Numbered from the stretch's first letter, positions 43,316 through 52,531 are shown. The stretch: 64,000 nt of DNA from Allobosea sp. LC85 (GCF_000735605.1 NZ_JPKG01000032.1:51790-115789), one strand, 5' to 3'. The notes: generated from the sequence alone by a model not told the origin. Numbers and translations: made by a program.

Positions 43316-44205
43316 CCAGCGCAGTCGGAATTGGAATAGGGCGTGACCTCGCCGGGATCGCCGGGCTGAAGCTCGTGCCGCGCCGCTATTACGGGCGCTG
43401 GGTCGCTGCGGCGCTGATCATCCTGGTGCTGGCCTGGGTGATGAAGGCCTTCGCCGAAGGCCAGATCGACTGGAAGATCGTCGGGCAGTTCTTCACCGCG
43501 CCGGCGATTCTGAGCGGCCTCGTCAACACGATCATCATGACGGCCTGCGCCATGGCGCTCGGCATCGCGCTCGGCGTCATCTTCGCCATCATGTACATGT
43601 CGCCGAACCCGGTGCTGCGCGGCGTCGCGCTGTTCTACATCTGGTTCTTCCGCGGCACGCCGCTGCTGCTGCAGCTCCTGCTCTGGTTCAACCTCGCGCT
43701 GGTCTTCCCGACGGTCGGCATCCCCGGCCTGGTCGAGTGGCGCACCATCGACGTCATCGGCCCCTTCATGGCGACCTTGCTCGGGCTCGGCATGAACCAG
43801 GGCGCCTACACGGCCGAGGTGGTGCGTGGCGGCATTCTCTCCGTCGATGTCGGGCAGACCGAGGCCGCCAAGTCGATCGGCATGACACGGCTGACGACGC
43901 TCAGGCGGATCGTGCTGCCGCAGGCGATGCGCGTCATCATCCCGCCGGTCGGCAACGAGGTGATCAGCATGGTCAAGCTGACCTCGATCGCCAGCGTGAT
44001 CCAGTTCTCCGAAATCCTGCGCAACGCGCAGACGATCTACTACGCCAATGCCCGCGTCATCGAGCTCCTGATCGTCGCCGCCGGCTGGTACCTGATCGTC
44101 GTCACGCTGCTGCAGACCGGCCAGTTCTTCCTGGAGCGCTACTTCTCCAAGGGCCGCGGGGACCGCCGTGCCAAGCCGCAGATCGTCGAGGAGGCCGGAG
44201 CATGA
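43312..44205 (+). CDS. Polar amino acid ABC transporter permease
   Basis: 297 residues with five or more membrane spans (HisM/GlnP class). The family's first motif is [20 protein letters not shown], then [19 protein letters not shown]. The EAA loop that docks the ATPase is [20 protein letters not shown] followed by [20 protein letters not shown]. The extra N-terminal span (residues 31-50) is seen in one-permease systems. The ATG overlaps the argH stop as ATGA, and the stop overlaps the ATPase start in the same way, so the operon is translationally coupled. Confidence 0.92.
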   Translation: MTSAVGIGIGRDLAGIAGLKLVPRRYYGRWVAAALIILVLAWVMKAFAEGQIDWKIVGQFFTAPAILSGLVNTIIMTACAMALGIALGVIFAIMYMSPNPVLRGVALFYIWFFRGTPLLLQLLLWFNLALVFPTVGIPGLVEWRTIDVIGPFMATLLGLGMNQGAYTAEVVRGGILSVDVGQTEAAKSIGMTRLTTLRRIVLPQAMRVIIPPVGNEVISMVKLTSIASVIQFSEILRNAQTIYYANARVIELLIVAAGWYLIVVTLLQTGQFFLERYFSKGRGDRRAKPQIVEEAGA

Positions 44206-44981
44206 ACGCCTCCCCCGCAAACGCCATCGTCGCCGCCGCCAATGTCACCAAGCGCTTCGGCGACCTGCGCGCGCTGAACAATGTCTCGCTGACCATCGCG
44301 CCCGGCACCGTACAGTGCATTATCGGGCCGTCCGGCTCCGGCAAGAGCACCCTGCTGCGCTGCATCAACCAGCTCGAAAAGATCGATCAGGGCGCGATCT
44401 GGGTCGATGGCCAGCTGATCGGCTATCGCATCAAGGGCGATGAATTGCATGAACTGAGCGACGCCGAGATCGCGCGCCAGCGCCTCTCGACCGGCATGGT
44501 CTTCCAGCGCTTCAACCTGTTCAACCACATGACGGTGCTCGAGAACATCATCGAGGGCCCGGTCACGGTGTTGAAGCGGCCACGCCAGGAAGCGATCGCC
44601 GAGGCCGAGAAGCTGCTCGCCCGCGTCGGTCTCTCCGAGAAGCGCAACGCCTACCCAATCGAGCTCTCCGGCGGCCAGCAGCAGCGCATCGCGATCGCCC
44701 GGGCGCTGGCGATGAAGCCGAAGCTGATGCTGTTCGACGAGCCGACCTCGGCGCTCGACCCCGAGCTCGTCGGCGAGGTGCTCGCCGTGATGCGCGATCT
44801 CGCCGCCAGCGGCATGACGATGATCGTGGTCACGCATGAGCTCGGCTTCGCCCGCGAGGTCGCAACCGACGTCGTCTTCATGGACAAGGGCGAGATCGTC
44901 GAGCGCGGCCCGCCCAATGCCGTTCTGGTGGCGCCGCAACAGGCCCGCACCCGCGACTTCATCGCCGCCGTTCTGAAATAA
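44202..44981 (+). CDS. Polar amino acid ABC transporter ATP-binding protein
   Basis: 259 residues. It has Walker A GPSGSGKS, the Q-loop in [19 protein letters not shown], the signature [20 protein letters not shown], Walker [17 protein letters not shown] and the H-loop in [18 protein letters not shown]. The insertion [20 protein letters not shown] after Walker A is typical of the GlnQ/HisP class. It powers the permease encoded just upstream. The gene is coupled to the permease by a four-base ATGA overlap. Confidence 0.95.
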   Translation: MNASPANAIVAAANVTKRFGDLRALNNVSLTIAPGTVQCIIGPSGSGKSTLLRCINQLEKIDQGAIWVDGQLIGYRIKGDELHELSDAEIARQRLSTGMVFQRFNLFNHMTVLENIIEGPVTVLKRPRQEAIAEAEKLLARVGLSEKRNAYPIELSGGQQQRIAIARALAMKPKLMLFDEPTSALDPELVGEVLAVMRDLAASGMTMIVVTHELGFAREVATDVVFMDKGEIVERGPPNAVLVAPQQARTRDFIAAVLK

Positions 44982-45002
44982 TCGGTCAAAAAGGAGAACC
45001 CG

Positions 45003-45833
45003 ATGCTTCGTTTCACCCTGGCAGCGACGCTGCTCGCCGCCACCGCGCTGACCGCCCAGGCCCAGGCCCTGCCGGAGCGCATCAAGACCGCCGGCAAGAT
45101 CATCATCGCGACCCAGCCGAACTACGCGCCGATCGTCTACAAGGACCCGGCCACCAACACGATGACCGGCTTCGACTACGATCTCGGCGAGGCCATCGCC
45201 AAGGAACTCGGGGTCAAGGCCGAGTGGCAGGAGACCGCCTTCGCCCAGATGCTGCCTTCGCTGCATACCGGGCGCGTCGACATGGTCATGGCCGGCATGA
45301 GCGACCTGCCGGCCCGTCGCGAGACCGCCGACTTCATCGACTACATGGTCTCGGGCGCCCAGTTCTACACCGTCACCGCGCTTGCCGGCTCGATCAAGGC
45401 GCCTGAGGACCTCTGCGGCAAGAGCGTCGGCGCCAGCCGCTCGACCAACTGGCCCCGCCAGATCGGCGAGTGGAGCGAGGCCAATTGCGTCGCCAAGGGC
45501 AAGCCGGCGATCAACGTCGTCGGCACCGAGGGTTCGGTCGATGCGCGCACGCAGCTCAAGACGCAGCGCCTGCAGGGCGGCGTCCAGGGCAGCGAGACGA
45601 TGAGCCACAACCAGAAGCTCGAACCCAACACCTATGTGCCGCTCGGCGCGCCCTTCACCCGTTCGCTGACCGGCATCCCGTTCCCGAAGACCGCCGAGGG
45701 CACGCAGTTGCGCGATGCCGTCAAGGGTGCGCTCGACCGCCTCCAGGCGAACGGCACCTATGACGCGCTGATCGCCAAATACGGCCTGCCGAGCAATGTG
45801 CTGAAGCCAATCGTGATGAACCAGGGCGAATAA
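45003..45833 (+). CDS. Amino acid ABC transporter substrate-binding protein
   Basis: 276 residues. A Sec signal peptide (residues 1-21, FTLAATLLAATALTAQAQA) is followed by the SBP_bac_3 fold: GKIIIATQPNYAPIVYKDPA, then TGFDYDLGEAIAKELGVKAE and GRVDMVMAGMSDLPARRETA. The gene follows the ATPase by 21 bases with AAGGAG upstream, completing the transporter. The ligand probably carries an alpha-amino acid group; given the ArgH-like lyase it may be argininosuccinate or another N-substituted aspartate, which is inference. Confidence 0.92.
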   Translation: MLRFTLAATLLAATALTAQAQALPERIKTAGKIIIATQPNYAPIVYKDPATNTMTGFDYDLGEAIAKELGVKAEWQETAFAQMLPSLHTGRVDMVMAGMSDLPARRETADFIDYMVSGAQFYTVTALAGSIKAPEDLCGKSVGASRSTNWPRQIGEWSEANCVAKGKPAINVVGTEGSVDARTQLKTQRLQGGVQGSETMSHNQKLEPNTYVPLGAPFTRSLTGIPFPKTAEGTQLRDAVKGALDRLQANGTYDALIAKYGLPSNVLKPIVMNQGE

Positions 45834-45886
45834 GCGCCTTCAGCCCTTGTCCAGCGCCTGCGTGGTCAGGCCGGACAGCAGTCCAC

Positions 45887-45926
45887 GATCGCCCCGCGAA
45901 CCCTGTTCGCGGGGCGATCTGCTTTT
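45887..45926 (+). terminator. Rho-independent terminator of the argH/ABC operon
   Basis: GATCGCCCCGCGAA (45887-45900) and TTCGCGGGGCGATC (45906-45919) form a perfect 14-bp stem with a CCCTG loop, followed by TGCTTTT. It closes the operon and also faces the convergent cyclophilin gene. Confidence 0.9.
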
Positions 45927-45944
45927 GCGGGGCCGTGCCGCGTT

Positions 45945-46502
45945 TCAGGCCAGTTCGCGGCGCCGCGCGCGCAGGATCCGGATGGGCTTCTCGAGATATT
46001 CGACCAACTCGGCCTGCGCGAAAATCCGCTGAATCGTGTCGCGGCCCGCGATCACCTTGCCGAAGGCCGCAAAGCCCGCCCTGTCCGGGTTGCGGCCGCC
46101 GCCTTCATCCAGTTCGGGCTGGTCGCCGACGCAGATGAAGAAGCCATGGCCGCCCGTGCCGGGCGCGAGCCGCGCCAGCGACAGCGTGCCGTCGAGATGG
46201 CGCAGCCCGGTCACCGACGTCGGCTCATGCGGGACCGGCGGAAGGGGCGGCTCGCGCTTGTCAGCGGGCGCCGGCCAGCCCCATTGGATGACCTCGATCT
46301 TGTGTTCGGTCGCGGGCGGCTGGTTGGCCAGCGTCACGATCCGATAGACCGTCGCATTGTCGAGGAGTCCGCCATCGACATAGGCGAGGAAATTCCGGGC
46401 GGTCAGCGGCGCACGCGCCTCGTCGATGGCGAGGAGAAACGCGCCCTCCTGCGTCTCGACGTCAACCTGTACGAGCGCGCCATGGGCCATCTGCCCAACC
46501 AT
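45945..46502 (-). CDS. Peptidyl-prolyl cis-trans isomerase (cyclophilin type)
   Basis: 185 residues of the cyclophilin fold, which accelerates proline isomerisation. Family elements are EGAFLLAIDEARAPLTARNF, LDNATVYRIVTLANQPP (with the catalytic Arg; the usual FHRV is YRIV here), the core HLDGTLSLARLAPGTGGHGF and FFICVGDQPELD, and FAAFGKVIAGRDTIQRIFAQ. No signal peptide is visible, so it is probably cytoplasmic. AGGA a few bases before ATG 46502 supports that start over ATG 46490. Confidence 0.85.
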   Translation of the reverse strand: MVGQMAHGALVQVDVETQEGAFLLAIDEARAPLTARNFLAYVDGGLLDNATVYRIVTLANQPPATEHKIEVIQWGWPAPADKREPPLPPVPHEPTSVTGLRHLDGTLSLARLAPGTGGHGFFICVGDQPELDEGGGRNPDRAGFAAFGKVIAGRDTIQRIFAQAELVEYLEKPIRILRARRRELA

Positions 46503-47093
46503 TGCTTCCTGTCCCCTCTGAACCCGGATCGGCCTGCGTGGGCGCGGCCGAACGACTCGTTCGAGGCGCCAGTATCGCGCAGCTGCCTGCCTGCCGGAAC
46601 CATCGCCCTCCGCCCGTTTGGGCACGCGAATTCATCCGACGTTTCGAGGTGGCTGGCAGGCCGCTCATCAGACCAAGGTCCGTTCCAAAGCGCTGGCGAG
46701 AGGGGATATAATCGGGAACCACGGAAGGGAGCGCTCGACGTGATACGGCGCCTGTTCCTCGAGCATCGAATAGCCTCCGCCGGGCCTGGTCCCAGCGCGT
46801 CGAGGCGCTTCCCCGGCCCGTGCGCCAGGCTGGTCGTCGTGGCGGCATTCCCGCCCTAGGCGCCCTCCGGCCTGGCTTCGACTGCGGGGGATGGCGTGAC
46901 CAAGATGACAGACAGCATGCGTGCCACCATGCTCGCCAGCGCAGCAAAGCTGCGGCCTGGCTGGGTACCGGGATCGCAATCGGCAAGCACGCCGGCGGCG
47001 ACGGTTCCGATTGCGGGACGAGGAGACCATCAGGCGCCTCATCGCCTCAAGCCCCCGACTTCAGCAGGCGTGCCGCACCAGCCGTCGCAGGGA
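46503..47093. other. Long spacer between the cyclophilin gene and gspG
   Basis: 591 bases. Open frames on both strands exist but none resembles a protein family, and the frame upstream of gspG (46896-47093) encodes proline-rich sequence lacking hydrophobicity. It presumably carries the gspG promoter, yet I see no convincing -35/-10 pair. Nothing else is recognised. Confidence 0.45.
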
Positions 47094-47558
47094 ATGGTCG
47101 CGGCCGCCCGCCATCAGCACAAGGGGCGCAGCCAGGCCGGCTTCACGCTTGTCGAAGTGCTCGTCGTCCTCAGCATCATCGGCCTGGTCGTTGGACTGAT
47201 CGGCCCGCGCGTCGTGGGCTATCTCACCGATGCCAAGATCTCGACTGCGCGCATCCAGGCCACGACGCTCTCGAACGCGGTGGAATTGTTCTTCATCGAT
47301 AACGGCCGCTACCCGCTGGAACAGGAGGGTCTCCAGGCGCTGGTCGCCGCGCCGTCGAATCTGCGAACCTGGAACGGCCCCTATCTCAAGGGCTCGGCTG
47401 TTCCGCGCGACCCCTGGGGCCGGCCCTATGGCTATGCCGTTCAGAATGATGGCCGCGGCTTCGTGATCACCATTGCCGGCAATGACCGGCAGGGCGGAGC
47501 CGAGGACAGCCTGGCGCAACGGCAGCTTTCCTCGACGCGTGGAAACGTGACCCGATGA
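47094..47558 (+). CDS. gspG: Type II secretion major pseudopilin GspG
   Basis: 154 residues. The prepilin leader ends in RSQAG, cut before FTLVEVLVVLSIIGLVVGLI, the type IV pilin-like helix with Glu5. The C-terminal part has NAVELFFIDNGRYPLEQEGL, WNGPYLKG and RDPWGRPYGYAVQND, the calcium-binding GspG signature. It polymerises into the pseudopilus that pushes substrates through GspD. The ATG at 47094 is chosen to give a normal leader; the upstream extension to 46896 is unlikely. Its stop overlaps the gspL ATG as ATGA. Confidence 0.93.
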   Translation: MVAAARHQHKGRSQAGFTLVEVLVVLSIIGLVVGLIGPRVVGYLTDAKISTARIQATTLSNAVELFFIDNGRYPLEQEGLQALVAAPSNLRTWNGPYLKGSAVPRDPWGRPYGYAVQNDGRGFVITIAGNDRQGGAEDSLAQRQLSSTRGNVTR

Positions 47559-48652
47559 CCGGCTCCCGTCGTCTGAGTTCCGGAATTGCCTCCATCGCGG
47601 AATTCTGGGCCAAGGAGTTCCGGGCATCGCTTCCTGATACGCTCCGCAGATGGGCCAAGCCCGACCGCCTCCTGCGGCTCGTCATCCGCCCCGCCGAGGA
47701 CCATGTCACCATCACGCTCTTCGCCCCGGACGGCAGGGAATTGTTCGCCGAGCGCGCGAACTGGGCGGACTACAGTCGCAGCGTCCTCAACCGTTGCAAG
47801 GAGCAGGCGGCCTCCTTCGCCCCCAGCAGCCGAATCCGGCTCGTGCTGTCGGCTCCCCAGGCCATCGCCCAGTCGCTCGTCATCCCGCGGCGCGCCCAGG
47901 CACGGGCCGAGGACATCGTGCGGGAGAATATCGCCCGGAAAACGCCACTGAAGCCGGACGAGGTCTTTGTCGGCTATGATCTGAGGGGAGCGGCTGCCGG
48001 CAAGCTCGAACTGCGCTATCTCCTGCTCCCGCGCGCGGGGCTCGATCAGACCCTGGCGCGCCTGGCTGTCGCTCCTTCCGACATCGCAGTGCTGGAGGGC
48101 CCTGCCTTCGAAGGCCTGCCCCCGGTGTCCGTCCCGTTTGCGCAGAAGCCACACGCACCGTCTCCCTGGTTCAAGAGGATTGCCGTCGCACTCCTTTTGC
48201 TCACGGTGCTCGGAGCGGTGACCGGCTATCTCGCCCTCGCCTGGCGCCAGGCACAGCTCCTGAAGAGCATGGAAGCGCAGATTGCCGAGATCTCGGGGCC
48301 CGCCCGGCAGTCGACGGAAAGCCTCAGATCCGTCTTTGGGCTGGCCGACGACGTCTCGCGGCTGACCGCGCTGCGAAGCACACCCGGCATCGTCCAGGTC
48401 TGGGACGAACTCTCGCGGATCCTTCCCGATTCGACCTTCCTGACGGAACTTGAGATCTCCGGCGCCAATCTGCGCGCGACCGGCTATTCCGATGCGGCTC
48501 CGGCCCTGATCAAGCTGCTGGAGGAATCGCCGATCCTGCACAATGCCGCCCTGGCCGGCCCGTTGGTCTTCGACCGCGCCACGGGCAAGGAGAACTTCTC
48601 GCTCCGCGTCACCCTGCGGAAGGCCCGTCTCCCAGCTGAGGAGGGCAAGTGA
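47555..48652 (+). CDS. gspL: Type II secretion inner-membrane platform protein GspL (PilN-like C-terminus)
   Basis: 365 residues. The N-terminal half is a cytoplasmic actin-like domain (LLRLVIRPAEDHVTITLFAP, RIRLVLSAPQAIAQSLVIPR). A membrane span at about residues 210-230 (RIAVALLLLTVLGAVTGYLA) is followed by a periplasmic coiled coil and a PilN-like ferredoxin fold (WDELSRILPDSTFLTELEIS). GspL links the ATPase GspE to the membrane platform. The gene is coupled to gspG upstream, and gspM follows one base after its stop. Confidence 0.85.
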   Translation: MTGSRRLSSGIASIAEFWAKEFRASLPDTLRRWAKPDRLLRLVIRPAEDHVTITLFAPDGRELFAERANWADYSRSVLNRCKEQAASFAPSSRIRLVLSAPQAIAQSLVIPRRAQARAEDIVRENIARKTPLKPDEVFVGYDLRGAAAGKLELRYLLLPRAGLDQTLARLAVAPSDIAVLEGPAFEGLPPVSVPFAQKPHAPSPWFKRIAVALLLLTVLGAVTGYLALAWRQAQLLKSMEAQIAEISGPARQSTESLRSVFGLADDVSRLTALRSTPGIVQVWDELSRILPDSTFLTELEISGANLRATGYSDAAPALIKLLEESPILHNAALAGPLVFDRATGKENFSLRVTLRKARLPAEEGK

Positions 48653-48653
48653 G

Positions 48654-49214
48654 ATGTGGCGACAGATCAAGAGCTGGACCCGTTTCACCGCCTTCGTCGC
48701 CGCGAACGGATTGATCCTGGCGGGGATCTACCTCTTCCTGATCGATCCCGCGCTCCAGATCCTGAGGGACCAGGAAACCCAGATCACGCAGAACGCCGTC
48801 ATGATCGAGCATCTTGATTCGGCTGTCGCGCGCAGGCAATCGCTGTCCGCGTTGCGCCCCGAGGATGTCGACGGAGCCAGGCGGCGCTTTCTCCAGGGCG
48901 ATACCGAGAGCCTTTCGACCGCCGACTTGCTGACCCGGCTTCGCGAGGTCGCCGATCAGCACGCCGTGAGCTTCAACTCGGTCGCAACCTTGCCGGCGCG
49001 CAACTGGTCCGGCCATCGCATGATCGGGGCGAGGGTCGAGTTCACCGCGCCGACGCCGCGCGTGGCCGAAGTCCTGTCGAGCCTCGAAGACGGGCCTTCG
49101 TTTCTTTTCATCCGGAACGCAAAACTGACAGCGCCGAGCGAGGCAGAGGCCAGCGACAACGGACTGAGCGTCACGATCGAGATCTATGGAGTGACGCGAT
49201 GGTCAAAGGGCTGA
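48654..49214 (+). CDS. gspM: Type II secretion protein GspM
   Basis: 186 residues. The topology is that of GspM: a short cytoplasmic start, one span (about residues 10-30, FTAFVAANGLILAGIYLFLI), a coiled-coil stretch (LRDQETQITQNAVMIEHLDS) and a small C-terminal ferredoxin-like domain ending TIEIYGVTRW. GspM binds GspL in the inner-membrane platform. Sequence conservation in this family is low, so position between gspL and gspN is part of the evidence. It overlaps gspN by 16 bases. Confidence 0.75.
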   Translation: MWRQIKSWTRFTAFVAANGLILAGIYLFLIDPALQILRDQETQITQNAVMIEHLDSAVARRQSLSALRPEDVDGARRRFLQGDTESLSTADLLTRLREVADQHAVSFNSVATLPARNWSGHRMIGARVEFTAPTPRVAEVLSSLEDGPSFLFIRNAKLTAPSEAEASDNGLSVTIEIYGVTRWSKG

Positions 49215-49750
49215 GCGTAGGCAGGACTGGTCTCGCCAAGGCCGCGGGCTTCGCTGGCCTCGCCGCCATGGCGGCCATTGCCGTGAGTTTCGCGTCGCGA
49301 AGCCTGTCAGGCCCGATCGAGCCCCCGCCCGCTTCCGCGGTAACGAAGGCCGCATCGATCACGAGCGATGCGCTCGCTCCGCCGGCGGAGGCGCCGCGCT
49401 ATCGGCCCGGCATGTTGACCGCGAGGCCGCTGTTCTCACCCAGCAGGCGACCGCCGGCGAGCGTCGTCGCCAGGGCCCCCGTGCCCGAGCCGGTCGCAAG
49501 CCCGGTCGAGGAACCACCGCCGAGCTATCTGATCGGTGGGGTCGTCGTCTCGTCCGGCCTGAGCAAGGCGCTGCTGCGCCGACAGCTGCGCGAGGCCGGA
49601 CGATGGTTCAGCCTGGGCGAAACGACCGATGAGGGTTGGGTCGTCGCATCGATCAATCCGGACAGGGTGACGCTGGCCCGTGGAGGCCGGCAGGTGGCGC
49701 TGCCTCTCCATGCCCGCACGCAGGGCCAGTCGGCGGCGATGACGCGCTGA
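49199..49750 (+). CDS. gspN: Type II secretion protein N/C-like
   Basis: 183 residues. One N-terminal span (about residues 12-30, LAKAAGFAGLAAMAAIAVSF) precedes a proline-rich linker and a small periplasmic domain. The motif MLTARPLFSPSRRPP followed by SYLIGGVVVSSGLSKALLRR is typical of alphaproteobacterial GspN/GspC homology regions. WFSLGETTDEGWVVASINPD completes the domain. It would contact the N-terminal periplasmic domains of GspD. No separate gspC is seen in the window, so this protein may fill that role. Confidence 0.7.
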   Translation: MVKGLSVGRTGLAKAAGFAGLAAMAAIAVSFASRSLSGPIEPPPASAVTKAASITSDALAPPAEAPRYRPGMLTARPLFSPSRRPPASVVARAPVPEPVASPVEEPPPSYLIGGVVVSSGLSKALLRRQLREAGRWFSLGETTDEGWVVASINPDRVTLARGGRQVALPLHARTQGQSAAMTR

Positions 49751-49767
49751 GCTCACTGTCTTGATTG

Positions 49768-49935
49768 CATTGGCATTCCTGAAAGCCGCACTCCACGTCT
49801 CGGGCCGATGAACTGACGTTCAGTGTGCGCATCGGCTTTCCCGAAAACCGCAATCCACTTTTCGGGCCGATGCTCTGACCTTCAGTATTCGCATCGGCTT
49901 TCCCGAAAACCGCAATCCACTTTTCGGGCCGATGC
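49768..49935 (+). repeat. Three tandem copies of palindromic module B (copies 5-7)
   Basis: 49768-49810 is a degenerate copy; 49829-49873 and 49891-49935 are near-identical, each starting GCATCGGCTTTCCCGAAAAC and ending TTTTCGGGCCGATGC. Module A is absent. They fill the space between convergent gspN and the prepilin peptidase gene, whose stop (complement of 49937-49939) begins one base after the last copy. Three consecutive stem-loops would make a strong bidirectional terminator. Confidence 0.93.
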
Positions 49936-49936
49936 T

Positions 49937-50458
49937 TTAGCCGCCGTGAAACCGCCATAGCCAGGCATCAATGATCTCGGCAATCGATGCCCCGGTCAGG
50001 ATTGCGAAACCGGCGACCGACACGACGCCCACCCCCAGAAACGGGCCGAAGGGCAAGGGATGCCGGGCGTCGAAGCTGGAATCGAGGAGGCGGCGCGCCA
50101 GCAGGTAAAGCAGGGCCGACAGCGAAGCCAGGACAAGGGCAAAGGCGAGGCCTTCCATGCCGGTCCAGGTCCCTGCCGCGGCTGCGAACTTGACGTCACC
50201 GAGCCCGAGACCGTCATAGCCGCGATAGGCCCGAAAGGCCCTTTGCACGAGCCAGAGACCGCCACCTCCGAGCACAGCTCCGGCGAGCGCCGAGAGCGGG
50301 CCGGTGACGCCGAGAAGGAAGGATGCCGCAATCCCGGATGCGAAGATCGCCAGGTTGACCGGATCTGGAATGATCATCGACCGCAGATCGACCGCGGCCG
50401 CGTAGCAGGTCAGCCCGACGAGAACCGTCAGCGCTGCAAGGTGAGCAAGATCCGGCAT
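49937..50458 (-). CDS. gspO: Prepilin peptidase (A24 aspartic protease, GspO-like)
   Basis: 173 residues, almost all hydrophobic with about six spans. The two catalytic Asp residues lie in AVDLRSMIIPDPVNLAIF and in the GxGD motif YDGLGLGDVKFAAAAG. The short form without the N-terminal methyltransferase domain is common in alphaproteobacteria (CpaA/TadV-like). It should cleave the leaders of GspG, H, I, J and K encoded nearby. It lies 27 bases after gspK in the same direction, consistent with one transcript. Confidence 0.88.
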   Translation of the reverse strand: MPDLAHLAALTVLVGLTCYAAAVDLRSMIIPDPVNLAIFASGIAASFLLGVTGPLSALAGAVLGGGGLWLVQRAFRAYRGYDGLGLGDVKFAAAAGTWTGMEGLAFALVLASLSALLYLLARRLLDSSFDARHPLPFGPFLGVGVVSVAGFAILTGASIAEIIDAWLWRFHGG

Positions 50459-50485
50459 CGGCCCAGCCCCTTTACGGACGGTGCT

Positions 50486-51421
50486 TCAGCATGGCGGCAA
50501 CCGCCCGCCAGCGTCGGCGTCCGAACGCGGCAATCCTTCACGCCATTCGCGAATGCGATAGCCCGTTGGCAGGTCCTGCGAGATTTCCACGACGGCGTCG
50601 CGCGCGAAGCGCACTCCGGTACCGGCCAGCGCCTCGCTCCCGATCAGGAAGGCCCTGCCTGCGGTTTCAGTGATATAGAGGGCCGGCAGGTCCCGTCGTG
50701 CCACCTCCCGCGACAAGGCGGCGCCACCTGGCGCCAGGGCCACGAGCAATTGCTGGGGGGCGACGGCAGGGTCGAACCCGGTGCTGCCGGAGTTGACGGT
50801 CACCAGGGGGAGCAGCGCCCGAAACAGATCGCGCCCCACACCGGGGATCTGATCGAGCTCGAACACGGATTTGAGCGCCCGCACCGAAGAAGAGCCCCCG
50901 GATGCCGTGCTGCCCGTGTCCTGCGAGAGCTCGCGCAACCCCTTGATGTTCCGCACGATCAAGGCTGCGGCCTCGCCGTCCGCACTCACACCGCGGATGA
51001 GCGCGTCGACCAGTTCCATATTTGCGGTGTTGAGATCGACCTTGCCGCCCTCGTCCGCGACGGAAATCGCCACTGTCCAGCCGTCGCCCAAAGTGCAGCC
51101 CACCTGCGTCCCGTCAGCTCCGAAGCGGCCACTGCGAGCCCGCCCCTGCGAACTGCCGGAGAGAAGATCGAGGATCGCGATCTTGATCCCGATATTCGCC
51201 ATCGCCTCGGCGCGGGCATGCTGCGACAGGCTCGCGGCCTCGATGGCGCGATAGCGCGCCGCCGCGATGTAGGTCATGAACAGCAGGCCGAGGATCCCGG
51301 TCGCCCAGATCACGACGAGCAGCGCAAAACCGCTGTCCCTGCGGCTTTCCGCGCGATCCACTGCCCTCGGATCTCCCGCAGGCCGGCTATGGGGATAGCG
51401 GCCCGGCCGTGCTCTCATCAT
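50486..51421 (-). CDS. gspK: Type II secretion minor pseudopilin GspK
   Basis: 311 residues, larger than the other pseudopilins, as GspK is. The leader ends DSG before FALLVVIWATGILGLLFMTY; GspK typically lacks Glu5, and Val occupies that region here. The globular part has KVDLNTANMELVDALIRGVS and SVRALKSVFELDQIPGVGRD, the helical insertion and helix-hairpin-helix-like stretch of the family. With GspI and GspJ it caps the pseudopilus tip. It is separated from gspJ by the multicopper oxidase and SCO-cytochrome genes but runs the same way. Confidence 0.9.
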   Translation of the reverse strand: MMRARPGRYPHSRPAGDPRAVDRAESRRDSGFALLVVIWATGILGLLFMTYIAAARYRAIEAASLSQHARAEAMANIGIKIAILDLLSGSSQGRARSGRFGADGTQVGCTLGDGWTVAISVADEGGKVDLNTANMELVDALIRGVSADGEAAALIVRNIKGLRELSQDTGSTASGGSSSVRALKSVFELDQIPGVGRDLFRALLPLVTVNSGSTGFDPAVAPQQLLVALAPGGAALSREVARRDLPALYITETAGRAFLIGSEALAGTGVRFARDAVVEISQDLPTGYRIREWREGLPRSDADAGGRLPPC

Positions 51422-51559
51422 CTGCCGCCCGAATCCAAGGCAAGGACCCAGGGACTGTGGCGCTGCCCTCTGGAAATGTCATTCCCAAAGCGAGAACGAT
51501 GACTGCCCGCCATCGGCAGGCAGTCATCGGCAGGCAGTCTTGGGGACGCGAGATGCAGG

Positions 51560-52531
51560 TCAGTGACGATGCCCCGCATGGGGGTCTTTCTTGTTGGCCG
51601 CAGCGACATAGGACATGGCGTCGATATAGGCGATCAGATCCGCCGCATCATTCTTCGACAGGCCGAGAGTTGGCATGCGGATCTTGTAGGCTCCCGACAG
51701 CTCGAGCGCGATCGGGTCCTTCTTCGCCCGCATCTGATCGGGCTCCATGAGGTAGTTCACGATCCAGTCGCGATCCCGCCGCGCGGTGAGCGCCTGAAGA
51801 TCGGGGCCGACGCGCTTGCCGCTGCCGATGGTGTGGCATGCGGCACATGCCTTGATGAACAGGGCCTGGCCGGGCAATCCGGTCGAGGTCGCCGCGATCG
51901 GGCGTTCGCCGCGCCCAACTGCACCATCTGCCGCAGCGGTCTCGGGACTCCCCATCTGATTGCGCCAGACGGGATCCATGGCCTTGATCGTCATGGCCAG
52001 CGTATTGAGGTCGCTAAAGGCTGAATCCTTTGCCCACTCGCCGGTCGCGTCATTGCCCAGCATGATATCGCTGCGATGTTCGAACACCTTTCGGCTTCGC
52101 TCACCAAGCTTGTGCCGGAGCACGGTGATATCGGCGGAATTGCCGGTCAGGAAGACCCAGCCCGGCCCCGTCTGAAATACCTCCGCATAGTTCTTGAGCT
52201 TGTCGGGGGTGTCGACTTCCGGCTCGATGCTGATCGAGACGAAGAAGATGCGGCTGCCCACGAGATCGCCGAGCTTGTCCTTGACCTGCGCCAGGCGCGC
52301 CGTCATCACCGGGCAGATATCCCTGCAGGTCGTGTAGATGAAGCTGATGACGACGATCTTGTCCTTGATCACGTCATCGTAGAACTGCAGCGTCTTGCCG
52401 TCCTGCGTGATGACCGGGACGTTGGGCAGGTATCCTGCGCCCCAGGGCGAGCCGCCAGGGGCCGCAATGCTGCCGCCGACACTTCCAAACAGTGCAATCA
52501 TGGCGCTGATCGCAAAAAGTCGTCTCAGCAT
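51560..52531 (-). CDS. SCO1/SenC copper protein fused to cytochrome c
   Basis: 323 residues. A signal peptide (RRLFAISAMIALFGSVGGSI) is followed by a thioredoxin-like SCO domain with the copper CxxxC in SFIYTTCRDICPVMTARL and a later His in KVFEHRSDIML. A C-terminal class I cytochrome c domain has the haem motif in KACAACHTIGSGKRVGPDLQ and the axial Met in YKIRMPTLGLSK. SCO proteins deliver copper or reduce cysteines during metal-site assembly. GAGGGGA before ATG 52531 fixes the start. It lies 69 bases after the multicopper oxidase gene, whose copper centres it may load. Confidence 0.92.
   Translation of the reverse strand: MLRRLFAISAMIALFGSVGGSIAAPGGSPWGAGYLPNVPVITQDGKTLQFYDDVIKDKIVVISFIYTTCRDICPVMTARLAQVKDKLGDLVGSRIFFVSISIEPEVDTPDKLKNYAEVFQTGPGWVFLTGNSADITVLRHKLGERSRKVFEHRSDIMLGNDATGEWAKDSAFSDLNTLAMTIKAMDPVWRNQMGSPETAAADGAVGRGERPIAATSTGLPGQALFIKACAACHTIGSGKRVGPDLQALTARRDRDWIVNYLMEPDQMRAKKDPIALELSGAYKIRMPTLGLSKNDAADLIAYIDAMSYVAAANKKDPHAGHRH

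Noticed and set aside
49768..49935. CRISPR-like array
   Set aside because: Three similar units with short spacers, but each unit is itself a long imperfect palindrome, the spacers are related to one another, and no cas genes are present. It is a tandem array of module B.
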